Positions 35,001 to 42,960 of a DNA stretch of 52,801 nt are shown here, in pieces. How positions within the stretch are numbered: position 1 is the stretch's first letter; the number at the start of each line of letters is the position of its first letter. The position numbers and the translations under genes are program-made. The notes beneath the pieces were generated by a model. The model was not told the DNA's origin. It searched no databases and saw only the letters and a program-made list of their open reading frames with translations. This DNA comes from Rikenellaceae bacterium. Lineage in GTDB: Bacteria; Bacteroidota; Bacteroidia; Bacteroidales; UBA932. The stretch is taken from NCBI GenBank assembly GCA_900769905.1, contig CAAGIL010000039.1, forward strand, positions 1 through 52,801, in the 5' to 3' direction.

Positions 35001-35182
35001 CCCAGAGCATCCGTGGATGTTCCGTTCTGGGTGTTCTGTTCCATGATGAATGCGCCGATTACCGGTTCATTGTTGCTGTCCACTACCGTACCTTTGACGG
35101 TAATGTTTTGTGCAATCGCTGCTATAGGGAACAGGAAAGCACAAATGAAAAGTCCGAAGAACTTTCTAAGATTAGTAATCAT
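32096..35182 (-). CDS. SusC/RagA family TonB-dependent outer-membrane transporter
   Basis: A 1028-residue importer of oligosaccharides across the outer membrane, powered by TonB. After the signal peptide (to about residue 25) come the carboxypeptidase-regulatory-like domain (ITVKGTVVDSNNEPVIGAF), the plug (SDVTGSIASV; DPLIVLDGIPF; GSRGGNGVILITT) and the beta-barrel, ending in an aromatic residue (FGVNLSF). There is no N-terminal signalling extension, so it does not itself control an ECF sigma factor. Partner of the SusD just downstream. Confidence 0.95.
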   Translation of the reverse strand: MITNLRKFFGLFICAFLFPIAAIAQNITVKGTVVDSNNEPVIGAFIMEQNTQNGTSTDALGSYVLSVKKDAILEVSCIGYVTEVIPVSGRTTINVTLNEDSEMLDATVVIGYGTARKSDVTGSIASVGGDMLRQIPATDVSSALQGRVAGVEMVQTSSKPGSSMQIRIRGQRSLSASNDPLIVLDGIPFMGSLTDIATSDIKSMDILKDAASTAIYGSRGGNGVILITTYKGVEGQDAKVSFNAYTTLKKAVKYPMMPADKYIRMREMAGIYSNSLDEDNSVYTDWQDLFYRTGITQNYDLSVTGGTKSGSYRFGTSYYKDQAVIPTQQYNRISITGSVDQRIGKWFKIGFSTNTNYNGNDGNQIDLYSVLSKSPLVNPYNADGTLKTRINMPSDNDQYIVTRSVAEELQANGTWVSESRSFASYNTGYLQVSCPWIEGLSYKVSAGLNYRNTKGGSFTGVGVNGSASSPNSASWSYYESLNWTVENLLTYDRIFAEKHRLNVVGLFSAEQTTNQGQSLSGKNIPNELFQYYNIGSALASDITVNKGSYTQYGLLSYMARAMYTYDDRYMISAAIRSDASSRLAPGHQWHTYPAISAGWNIHKESFMEETRNWLDELKFRVGYGETSNQSISPYATLGSLATMVYNFGDERYATGYYVSTLPNTELGWEYSQTWNFGLDFGFFKGRLRGTLEYYSVNTNNILLSLGLPSTAGVGSYTANIGKTSNKGVELTLNGTIIENNDWTWTAGLNFYSNKNTLVELADGNDRDLNNSWFVGYPINCLYDYEYDGLWQEGDDFMDILQPSEFNSVTGYKDAVGSIRVKYHGDYDENGVPVRQFSSEDRVPIVVDPKFAGGFNTTVRYRNFDLSVIGAFQCGGILLSSLHSGNSYLNMLTGRRGQIDVDYWTPENTGARYPRPGSVLSGDNPNYSSVLAQYDGSYLKIRTITLGYSFHKLPALKRAGISNLRLYATLQNPGIVLFSDFTRETGLDPESNANGGSTAVGRPGPSRLSYVGFNTPNTRNFLFGVNLSF

Positions 35183-35247
35183 ACGTTGAATGTTAGTTTG
35201 GTATTAATGGTTTGTTGTTGGCTTGTTTTGGTTTTTACTTTCCGTGG

Positions 35248-35276
35248 CAAATATATTAAGAAATTTCTAAAACAAA
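35248..35276 (-). promoter_or_regulatory. Probable promoter of susC-susD
   Basis: TATATTTG on the minus strand (35248-35255), with TTTG 17 bases upstream (35273-35276), slightly closer than the consensus. The leader is about 60 bases. Confidence 0.5.
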
Positions 35277-35280
35277 ATAG

Positions 35281-35288
35281 TATCTTTG
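35281..35288 (+). promoter_or_regulatory. -7 box of the GH115-GH67 operon
   Basis: TATCTTTG, 22 bases before the GH115 start. It lies within 33 bases of the divergent susC box, so one regulator could serve both. Confidence 0.45.
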
Positions 35289-35310
35289 TAAAAAATAGAA
35301 TAATGTTATT

Positions 35311-37755
35311 ATGAAATGCCACTTAAAAACACTAATTTTATTACTCTCTCTATCTTTTTTTACAAATATTTCGTTATATGCAAACTCTCCCGACTATGCG
35401 CTTTTTGAAGACGGCCCCGGGAGGACGGCAATTGCCGGACCTGATTTCATCGCAGGAATAGTGACCGACAAGGCCCACGAATGGGAAGGCGTGCTCTGGG
35501 CAGCGGAGAATCTGTCAGAGGATTTCGGCAGGGTCACCGGGCGCAAGGCCCCTCTCACTCCTGTAGCGTCCGGCCCGAGCATCATAGTCGGCACCATAGG
35601 ACGCGGAGGAAAAATCGACTCCTACCTCAGCGCTGAGGAACTTGCCTCCCTGGACGGAGCCGTGGAAAAATATCTTCTCAAAACCCTTGACGGCAATGTC
35701 ATCATAGCCGGCAGCGACAAGCGCGGCACCACCTACGGCATCTACGCCCTCTCCTCCTCCATAGGAGTGTCCCCCTGGTACTGGTGGGCCGACGTGCCGA
35801 GCGAACACCACGAATACATATATATAAAGGACGGCTGCTTCACTGAGGGAGAGCCGAAGGTGACATACAGGGGAATTTTCCTCAACGACGAGGCCCCGGC
35901 GCTCACCGGCTGGGTCAACGAAAACACCCACGGCTACAAGAGCGGCTTCTACAAGAAAGTCTTCGAACTTCTTCTCCGCCTCAAGGGCAACTTCATGTGG
36001 CCGGCGATGTGGGATGCCGCCTTCTATGACGACGACCCGCTGAATATGTACTACGCCGACACTATGGGTATCATTATGGGCACTTCCCACCACGAGCCTT
36101 GCGCCCGCGCGCAGAAGGAATGGCACCGCTACGGCAACGGCATCTGGGATTACAACAAAAACCGCAAGGTGCTGGAGGATTTCTGGAGCAAGGGAATCGA
36201 GAGGATGAAGGACACCGAAGACGTGGTCACCATAGGTATGCGCGGCGACGGAGATATGGCGATGGAAGAGGGCACGAACATAGCCCTGCTCGAAAAGATA
36301 ATCACCAACCAGAGGAAGCTCATCAGCCGCGTCACCGGCAAACCGGCCTCCGAAACCCCTCAGGTTTGGGCCCTGTACAAGGAAGTCCAGGACTACTACG
36401 ATAAGGGTATGCGTGTGCCGGACGATGTCACCCTGCTCCTCTGCGACGACAACTGGGGCAACGTACGCAAACTTCCTTCCCTCGACGAGAAGCCCCGCAA
36501 GGGCGGATACGGTATGTACTACCACTTCGATTACGTGGGCGGCCCGCGCAACTACAAGTGGCTGAACTGCAACCAGGTGGAAAGGGTGTGGGAGCAGATG
36601 AACCTGTGCTGGGAGTACGGCGTGCGCAAGCTTTGGGTGGTGAACGTGGGTGACCTCAAGCCTATGGAGTACCCGATCCAGTTCTTCCTGGATATGGCCT
36701 GGGACCCGGAATCCATCACTCCTGATACCATACACGAGCACACGGTCAAGTTTGCCGCCGACCAGTTCGGTCAGGAGCAGGCTGCCGAAATCGCCGACAT
36801 CATCAGGCTCTACTCGAAGTATGCGCGCCGCGTCACCCCTGAGCTCCTGAACTCCCGCACCTACAGTTTCGCGTACGACGAGTGGCCTACGGTGCTCCGC
36901 GAGTGGAATGACTTGGAAACCAGAGCGTTGCGCGTGCTCCAGAAGCTCGATGCAGAGCAGTGGGATGCCTACGGGGAACTGGTGCTCTTCCCGGTGCAGG
37001 CGATGCAGAACGTGTACGAGATGTACTATAGCGCCGCGATGAACGCAGCAGCAAGCACCCCTCAGGACATCAATTACTGGGCTGACCGAGTGGAGAAGCT
37101 CTATGAGAGGGACTCCCTGCTCTGCGCGCACTACAACCACGAAATCGCCGGAGGCAAGTGGAACCATATGATGGACCAGACCCACATAGGCTACACCTAC
37201 TGGCAGCAGCCCCGCAAGCAGGTGATGCCTAAGGTCAGCAGGAGCGGGGAGGAAGCCTACCTCTGCCACAAGGAAGACGGGGGATACCTCTCCATCGAAG
37301 CCGGCAATTTCAGCGATTCGCGCGGGGTGAGCGTGATTCCTGACCTGGGCAAGACCCAGTGCGGACTCACCACCCTCCCGGCAGCGCAGACCCCTCAGGA
37401 CGCGTGGGTGGAATACAGTGTGCTCACCGAGTCCGACGGCAAGGCGAAGCTCAGCATACTCCTTGCGCCAACCCTCAATTTCAATGCGGGCGCAGGCCTG
37501 CGCTACGCTGTGAGCGTGGACGGAGGCGAGGAAGTAATCGTGAACTACAACGGACATTATAAGGGTGAACTAGGCCCTTGGCAGGCCGCCAGCATCATTC
37601 CGAGCGAGGCCGAGCTTGACTTCGGCAAGGCCGGAAGGCACAGCCTGCGCTTCCGCTTCGTGGATGCCGGAGTGGTGTTGGAGAAAATTATGGTGGACTT
37701 CGGCGGGCTGCAGCGCAGCTACCTCGGAGCACCTTCGTCAGAATTGATCAAATAG
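35311..37755 (+). CDS. GH115 xylan alpha-glucuronidase
   Basis: An 814-residue enzyme of family GH115, which removes (4-O-methyl)glucuronic acid from internal and terminal xylose units of glucuronoxylan. A signal peptide (to about residue 24, without a lipobox) points to the periplasm or outside. Family signatures are RGIFLNDEAPALTGW, LRLKGNFMWPAMWDAAF and ADTMGIIMGTSHHEPC, followed by DDNWGNVRKLP and the C-terminal beta-sandwich region. It starts 22 bases after its -7 box and is 7 bases before the GH67 gene. Confidence 0.93.
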   Translation: MKCHLKTLILLLSLSFFTNISLYANSPDYALFEDGPGRTAIAGPDFIAGIVTDKAHEWEGVLWAAENLSEDFGRVTGRKAPLTPVASGPSIIVGTIGRGGKIDSYLSAEELASLDGAVEKYLLKTLDGNVIIAGSDKRGTTYGIYALSSSIGVSPWYWWADVPSEHHEYIYIKDGCFTEGEPKVTYRGIFLNDEAPALTGWVNENTHGYKSGFYKKVFELLLRLKGNFMWPAMWDAAFYDDDPLNMYYADTMGIIMGTSHHEPCARAQKEWHRYGNGIWDYNKNRKVLEDFWSKGIERMKDTEDVVTIGMRGDGDMAMEEGTNIALLEKIITNQRKLISRVTGKPASETPQVWALYKEVQDYYDKGMRVPDDVTLLLCDDNWGNVRKLPSLDEKPRKGGYGMYYHFDYVGGPRNYKWLNCNQVERVWEQMNLCWEYGVRKLWVVNVGDLKPMEYPIQFFLDMAWDPESITPDTIHEHTVKFAADQFGQEQAAEIADIIRLYSKYARRVTPELLNSRTYSFAYDEWPTVLREWNDLETRALRVLQKLDAEQWDAYGELVLFPVQAMQNVYEMYYSAAMNAAASTPQDINYWADRVEKLYERDSLLCAHYNHEIAGGKWNHMMDQTHIGYTYWQQPRKQVMPKVSRSGEEAYLCHKEDGGYLSIEAGNFSDSRGVSVIPDLGKTQCGLTTLPAAQTPQDAWVEYSVLTESDGKAKLSILLAPTLNFNAGAGLRYAVSVDGGEEVIVNYNGHYKGELGPWQAASIIPSEAELDFGKAGRHSLRFRFVDAGVVLEKIMVDFGGLQRSYLGAPSSELIK

Positions 37756-37762
37756 CACAAAT

Positions 37763-39814
37763 ATGAAAAAGATTACTATTCTTGGAGCAGCCGCACTCGC
37801 ACTTGCGGCGTGCAGCAAACCGGTGGCAAGCGACCAGGACGGAAGCGAACTCTGGCTGGCGAACGGCCGCAGTTATGAGGAAGTGCTGGCTTCGGTACGC
37901 ACCAATGTCGATCTTACTCTCGGGAAGGAGGAGTACCACATCTATGACAAGGACGGAGCAAGATACGTCGACGGCGGTTCAGAAGCCGGCGTAAGATACG
38001 GCGTGTATGCGCTCCAGAGGGCGGAAGTGCTCGGCCAGGCCGGCAGCGGCATCGAACTGAGGGAAAAGCCTTACTATGATCTCCGCATACTCAACCACTG
38101 GGACAATCTCGACGACACCGTGGAGAGAGGTTATGCCGGACTCTCAATGTGGGAGTGGACAGCTGAGGACATCCCTGTGGAGAGAATCCACCATTATGGC
38201 CGCCTCTGCGCCTCCGTGGGCATCAACGGTTCCGTTCTGAACAACGTGAACTCCAATCCGCTTATGCTCGACTCGGAGCACATTGCCCGTGTTGCAAAGA
38301 TTGCGGACATACTCCGCGAATATGGTATAAAGACCTATGTTTCAATTAAGTGGACCAGCCCTATGACTCTGAGCGGTCTCAAGTCCGGCGACCCGCTCGA
38401 TCCTAAGGTGCGCCAGTGGTGGAAGGACAAGGCTGCGGAAATCTATGCCGCAATCCCTGATTTCGGCGGCTTCCTGGTAAAGGCCAATTCCGAAGGCCAG
38501 GCAGGCCCTCAGGATTACGGCCGCACCCACGCCGACGGAGCCAATATGCTGGCGGAAGCCCTGAAGCCTTACGGCGGCATAGTTATGTGGAGGGCCTTTG
38601 TATACAGTCCTACCAGCCCCGACAGGGCCAACCAGGCCGTGGAGGAGTTCAAGCCTCTCGACGGACAGTTTGCTGACAATGTGATCGTGCAGATAAAGAA
38701 CGGACCTGTGGACTTCCAGCCTCGCGAGCCTTTCAGCCCCCTTTTTGGCCAGCTCAGCAATACCGCAATGATGGTGGAATTCCAGATTACCCAGGAGTAC
38801 CTCGGTTTCTCCAACCATCTCGTATATCACGGCACCACCTGGGAGGAATGCCTCGACAGCGACACCTACAGGGACGGAGAAGGTTCCACGGTTGCCAGGA
38901 ATATCAAGGCCATTGCAGGCGTGGCAAACACGGGCCAGGACTTCAACTTCTGCGGCTATATCTTCGCCCAGTCCAACTGGTATGCCTTCGGCCGCCTTGC
39001 CTGGAACCCTGAACTCGATGCCGAGCAGATTGCCGACGAGTGGATACGCCAGACCTTCAACAAGCCTGAAGGTATGAGCGCCAGGGCATTTGACAGGAAA
39101 TTCATCGAGCCGGTGAAGGACATTATGATGACTTCCCGCGAGACCGCAGTGAACTACTCCATGCCTCTCGGTTTCCACCATATCTTTGCCGGTTCCCACT
39201 ATGGTCCGGGCCCTTGGGAAAGGAGCATCAGACCTGACTGGTCCTGCGTATATTACCACAAGGCCGGTCCTGACGGAGTCGGATTCGACCGTACCCGCAA
39301 CGGCTCCGGCAACGTGGACCAGTACCACGAGCCTCTCGCTTCCAGGTTCAACTCCCTCGAAACCTGTCCTGAGAACCTGCTTCTCTGGTTCCACCACGTG
39401 CCTTGGGACTACAAGCTCTCCTCCGGAAGGGAACTTTGGGATGAAATCTGCCTGCACTATGACAACGGTATCTCCCAGGTGGAGGAGTACCAGAAGACCT
39501 GGGCAGGACTGGAGCCTTATGTGAGCAAGGCGATTTTTGCCGAAGTCACAAAGAAACTCGACATACAGAAAAATGATGCTGAATGGTGGAGGGATGCCTG
39601 CGTAGGCTACTTCCAGACCTTCTCCCAGAAGCCTCTGCCTGAGGGGGTTAGACCTATCAACATCCCTATCGATACCCTCCGCACGAAGAGCATGCTCTCA
39701 GACCGCTACGGTATGCCTACCCACGACGAGAACAACAAGCCGGTGCTTGTCACACCGAAACGCCGTCCCCGCATAGGCACGCTTCCGGGAATGGATTCCT
39801 CAGTTCCCGAGTAA
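37763..39814 (+). CDS. GH67 alpha-glucuronidase (lipoprotein)
   Basis: A 683-residue enzyme of family GH67, which removes glucuronic acid from the non-reducing end of xylo-oligosaccharides, the step after endoxylanase cleavage. It has a lipobox (LAAC, Cys17). The catalytic regions are clear: FLVKANSEGQAGPQDYGRTH holds the acid, and GPVDFQPREPF and MVEFQITQEYLG hold the two carboxylates that activate water. Its last 15 bases overlap the convergent aroDA gene. Confidence 0.93.
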   Translation: MKKITILGAAALALAACSKPVASDQDGSELWLANGRSYEEVLASVRTNVDLTLGKEEYHIYDKDGARYVDGGSEAGVRYGVYALQRAEVLGQAGSGIELREKPYYDLRILNHWDNLDDTVERGYAGLSMWEWTAEDIPVERIHHYGRLCASVGINGSVLNNVNSNPLMLDSEHIARVAKIADILREYGIKTYVSIKWTSPMTLSGLKSGDPLDPKVRQWWKDKAAEIYAAIPDFGGFLVKANSEGQAGPQDYGRTHADGANMLAEALKPYGGIVMWRAFVYSPTSPDRANQAVEEFKPLDGQFADNVIVQIKNGPVDFQPREPFSPLFGQLSNTAMMVEFQITQEYLGFSNHLVYHGTTWEECLDSDTYRDGEGSTVARNIKAIAGVANTGQDFNFCGYIFAQSNWYAFGRLAWNPELDAEQIADEWIRQTFNKPEGMSARAFDRKFIEPVKDIMMTSRETAVNYSMPLGFHHIFAGSHYGPGPWERSIRPDWSCVYYHKAGPDGVGFDRTRNGSGNVDQYHEPLASRFNSLETCPENLLLWFHHVPWDYKLSSGRELWDEICLHYDNGISQVEEYQKTWAGLEPYVSKAIFAEVTKKLDIQKNDAEWWRDACVGYFQTFSQKPLPEGVRPINIPIDTLRTKSMLSDRYGMPTHDENNKPVLVTPKRRPRIGTLPGMDSSVPE

Positions 39815-41800
39815 TGGGAAAGTTTGAATGAAGTCCGGGAAGGACTTTTCCACACAGGCCTCATCGTCGATGACGATGGGGCTTTTTGCTGCAAGGGAGG
39901 CTACCTTCAGGGCCATTACCATACGGTGGTCGTGGTGGGAAGTGTATTCCCCGCCTTCTAGCAGGCGGCCGCTGAGAAGACGCGATGCGAGGCTCTGGCC
40001 GCAGATGAACATCTCGTCGCCTTCGATTCTGGCTTCCACTCCCATCCGGGTGAGCATCTCGAGTATTGCGGCGGCGCGGTCGGACTCCTTGGATGCCAGC
40101 CTGCCCACTCCTGCAATCCTGCTCTCGCCCGCGCAGAACGCGGCCAGCACTGCCGTGATCGGGAAGAGGTCAGGCGCATTGTTGAGGTCCTGCACGAAGG
40201 CTTCGAGCGGAGCCTTGCGTACGCATACGCCCCCGTCTTCGAGTTGGGACACCATTGCCCCCGCTTCCACCAGTATGTCGAGTATGGTGATGTCGGCCTG
40301 GAGAGACTTGCAGTCGAGCCCGTCTATTTCCACGGATCCGAAGATTGCTCCCGCTACGAGGAAGTTTGCGGCTGCGCTCCAGTCGCCCTCGATTGCGAAG
40401 TCGGCTGAACGGTAGCGTTGCCCGCCCCTTACCTTGAAGTCAATGGCGCTGCACGCTGACCAGTCATCGGCCTCCAGCAGTTCTGCGTCTCCCTCCATCT
40501 CGCTGCGGGTGCGTACCCCGAAATGCTTGAGCACATCGAGGGTTATATACATATAAGGTATGCTGCGCGGCTCGTTTACGTAGAGCCTGGAATCCTTTCC
40601 GCACAGAGGCAGGGCCATCAGCAGACCGGAAATCAGCTGCGAACCGCCGCTTCCCGGCACGTCGGCGTTGCCTGCAATGAGTTCACCCTTGACTTCTGCC
40701 GGAATGAACACCTCCTTGCCCTCGCGTTTGTCCGCGTTGGATACCAGCACTCCGAAGGAGGCCATTATGTCGGCCGCGGACTTCAGGGGACGGCGCAGCA
40801 GGGTGCCTTCTCCTTCTATGACGAAATCCTTGCCGTTGATTGCTGAAAGCACAGGAATGCACAGGCGGGTGAGCAGCCCTGACTCACCGGTGGATACTTT
40901 GTCCAGACCGAGCTTGCGGCTGCCTGCGGCTATGCCCTTGATGGTGAGCGTCCTGCCCTCCTTGATGATCTTCGCGCCAAGACTTTCTGCCAGCCTGATT
41001 GCCGCTTCGGAGTCCCCGCAAGGGCTGTATCCGCTCAGGGTGGATACGCCGTCGGCGAGGGCGGCTGCCAGGATTGCACGCTGGGCAAAGCTCTTGGATG
41101 CTGGCATCGTAATGCCTTCCTTGACGTATGGTTTGAGTGTGCCGTACAGTTTTCCGTACATCTCGTCGCGGGCGAACTGGCCCGGGGCCGTGGCCTCGCT
41201 TTCGCTGAGGGCCGCATAGCTGAACGGTGCCCCGCGCTTGAGGCACTCCAGCCTGCTGCTTCTTCCCGCCTCGCCCATTCCAAATGCGATGAGCCTGCCT
41301 TCGAGGGATGGAATATCCTCAAGGACAATGGAATACATTGACTCTATCCGGGCGGCGTCGGCTTCGTTGTGGCAGGTGGTGACGATTTTTGCTATGTCTG
41401 CGCCGTAGCGGAAGCAGCGTGCCAGAGCCATCTGCAGCACTTCGTCTCCCGGGGTCTCCTCGAAATTGTGGTAGGAACGCACGATTTCGGTGCCGCACTC
41501 GCGGCAGAGCTTCTGGAAGTTCTTGCTCATCTGCACCGGGGCTTCGATTTCCAGGTCAGCGAAGCGGGCACCGGAGCGGATTGCGAGGCTCAGGCGGCGT
41601 TCTGCTTCACGCTCCGAGCCCAGGGTGGCGATGCGGCAGGTGGCGAGAAGAGGGGTGTCGGAGTTGCCGAACAGGTCTTCTATCTGTTCGTCGCTGAGCT
41701 GGCAGAGGTCAAGACGTATTTCCGCCATTTCGGTGGCGGGGGAGGCGAGTATGTCGAGGATTTCTTCGTATCCTTTGTTGCTAATACTGGTGCAGATCAT
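39800..41800 (-). CDS. Fused 3-dehydroquinate dehydratase (type I) and EPSP synthase
   Basis: A 666-residue protein with two shikimate-pathway enzymes. Residues 1 to about 220 are a type I dehydroquinase: E27 and R29 in EIRLD, catalytic H111 in SYHNF, Schiff-base K138 in DIAKIV, R183 in GEAGRSSR, and the closing APGQ at 205-208. From about 226 it is EPSP synthase: K236 in MPASKSFAQR, GESGLLTR, EGDWSAAANF, SKESDRAAA and the final DEACVEKSFPDF. There is almost no linker. Both halves keep key residues, so both are likely active. It overlaps aroB by 20 bases. Confidence 0.92.
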   Translation of the reverse strand: MICTSISNKGYEEILDILASPATEMAEIRLDLCQLSDEQIEDLFGNSDTPLLATCRIATLGSEREAERRLSLAIRSGARFADLEIEAPVQMSKNFQKLCRECGTEIVRSYHNFEETPGDEVLQMALARCFRYGADIAKIVTTCHNEADAARIESMYSIVLEDIPSLEGRLIAFGMGEAGRSSRLECLKRGAPFSYAALSESEATAPGQFARDEMYGKLYGTLKPYVKEGITMPASKSFAQRAILAAALADGVSTLSGYSPCGDSEAAIRLAESLGAKIIKEGRTLTIKGIAAGSRKLGLDKVSTGESGLLTRLCIPVLSAINGKDFVIEGEGTLLRRPLKSAADIMASFGVLVSNADKREGKEVFIPAEVKGELIAGNADVPGSGGSQLISGLLMALPLCGKDSRLYVNEPRSIPYMYITLDVLKHFGVRTRSEMEGDAELLEADDWSACSAIDFKVRGGQRYRSADFAIEGDWSAAANFLVAGAIFGSVEIDGLDCKSLQADITILDILVEAGAMVSQLEDGGVCVRKAPLEAFVQDLNNAPDLFPITAVLAAFCAGESRIAGVGRLASKESDRAAAILEMLTRMGVEARIEGDEMFICGQSLASRLLSGRLLEGGEYTSHHDHRMVMALKVASLAAKSPIVIDDEACVEKSFPDFIQTFPLLGN

Positions 41801-42725
41801 CTAAGTCCTTTATTATTACGTTTCCTATTTCTTTGATGAGGATGAAATGTATCTTTCCGTTTTCGGCTTTCTTGTCCTTCCAGATTGCGCCCTCAAGCTC
41901 TTCTTCCGGACACGGCAGGTCCACCGGAAGCTTGCAGGCAAGGAAGTCCGCGCGCAGCCTCTCGCTGAGTCCGGGTGCGGCTATGCCCATCCTCTCGGAG
42001 ATTTGAGCCGCCTTTATCATCCCCGCCGCAACGGCTTCGCCGTGGGACATGGGATTGGTGCAAGGGTTCACGTGCTGGTACCACTCTATAGCGTGGGCGT
42101 AGGTGTGGCCCAGGTTGAGGAGGCGGCGCTGCCCGTGCTCGTAAGGGTCCTGCTCCACGATTCTGCGCTTTACATCTCCCGCGGCTTTGATCAGTGGAGA
42201 GAGGGCTTCCGAATCGGGCTTCTCGCAGGAAAGCAGTTCCACTGCCTTGCCGTAGTTCCCGTCCCTGTTGTCGATAATGAAGCTCTTGAGCATCTCGGCT
42301 GCCCCGCTCCTGAGTTCCCTGTCAGGAAGGGTGTCCAGGGATTTGGGAAGTATGCGGGTCTCGACGGGGAAGTTGATGACCCCTATCATATTCTTGTAGC
42401 TGTCGAGGTTCACTCCCGTCTTGCCTCCAATCCCCGCATCCACCTGGCTGAGCAGGGTGGTGGGGTAGTTGACATATTTCACTCCGCGCTTGTAGATGCT
42501 CGCGGCGAAACCCACCATATCGGTGGTGACCCCGCCGCCTACGGCATATACAAGGGCGTTGCGGTCGGCTCCCTGAGAAAGCAGCCAGCGGCAGATGGAG
42601 AGTACGGAGTCCATATTTTTATGGTCTTCGTCAGCGGTGATGGACAGGTGAGGGCGGCCGGGAGCGAGCTCGGAGGCCAAACTTTCCACGTTGCGGTCGC
42701 AGACCACGAATACATTATTTTCCAT
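41781..42725 (-). CDS. aroB: 3-dehydroquinate synthase
   Basis: A 314-residue enzyme that makes 3-dehydroquinate, the substrate of the dehydratase encoded next. It has the NAD-binding GGGVTTDMVGF (63-73), PTTLLSQVDAGIGGKTGVN, KN at 111-112, and the metal ligands in SGAAEMLK, NLGHTYAHAIE and MSHGEAVAAGM. The ATG at 42725 is chosen; a longer upstream frame runs into the tRNA. The protein is somewhat short at the N terminus for the family. Confidence 0.93.
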   Translation of the reverse strand: MENNVFVVCDRNVESLASELAPGRPHLSITADEDHKNMDSVLSICRWLLSQGADRNALVYAVGGGVTTDMVGFAASIYKRGVKYVNYPTTLLSQVDAGIGGKTGVNLDSYKNMIGVINFPVETRILPKSLDTLPDRELRSGAAEMLKSFIIDNRDGNYGKAVELLSCEKPDSEALSPLIKAAGDVKRRIVEQDPYEHGQRRLLNLGHTYAHAIEWYQHVNPCTNPMSHGEAVAAGMIKAAQISERMGIAAPGLSERLRADFLACKLPVDLPCPEEELEGAIWKDKKAENGKIHFILIKEIGNVIIKDLDDLHQY

Positions 42726-42762
42726 ATTATTTGCAAACAATTGAACGAAGATACAGCAAAAA

Positions 42763-42793
42763 TTTGATAAATCGCGATTTTTCAATACCTTTG
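42763..42793 (+). promoter_or_regulatory. Promoter of tRNA-Leu
   Basis: TTTG at 42763-42766, 19 bases, then TACCTTTG at 42786-42793, a full consensus match, 26 bases before the tRNA. Confidence 0.78.
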
Positions 42794-42819
42794 CAGTCCA
42801 ATTTCGTAACGGAACGCTT

Positions 42820-42904
42820 GCCCGAGTGGCGGAATTGGTAGACGCGATGGACTCAAAATCCATTATCCTTTAAAGATGTGCCGGTTCGAGTCCGGCCCCG
42901 GGCA
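42820..42904 (+). tRNA. tRNA-Leu (anticodon CAA)
   Basis: An 85-base class II tRNA. The anticodon stem ATGGA/TCCAT closes the loop CTCAAAA, giving anticodon CAA (codon TTG). A long variable arm, the T arm GCCGG-TTCGAGT-CCGGC and the acceptor GCCCGAG/CCCGGGC (one mismatch) are visible. The 3' CCA is not encoded. Confidence 0.95.
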
Positions 42905-42911
42905 CAAAAAA

Positions 42912-42942
42912 AGAAGGCTGCAGATTTCTGCGGCCTTCTTTT
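42912..42942. terminator. Bidirectional terminator between tRNA-Leu and mdh
   Basis: AGAAGGC-TGCAG pairs with CTGCG-GCCTTCT across ATTT. A T run follows on the plus strand, and a seven-A run precedes it (T run on the minus strand), so it can end both the tRNA and mdh transcripts. Confidence 0.88.
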
Positions 42943-42960
42943 GTAGATAAAATCCCAATA

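Noticed and set aside
32096..35182. The SusC protein as the sensor of the ECF sigma factor at 47226
   Set aside because: It lacks the N-terminal signalling domain and lies 12 kb away, while the sigma factor has its own neighbouring partner.
35515..37557. A 680-codon open frame antisense to the GH115 gene
   Set aside because: It is the complement of a GC-rich coding sequence with strong family signatures; the antisense product has no recognisable domain.
42726..42863. A start for aroB at 42863
   Set aside because: It would run through the tRNA-Leu gene and its promoter; the ATG at 42725 fits the family.
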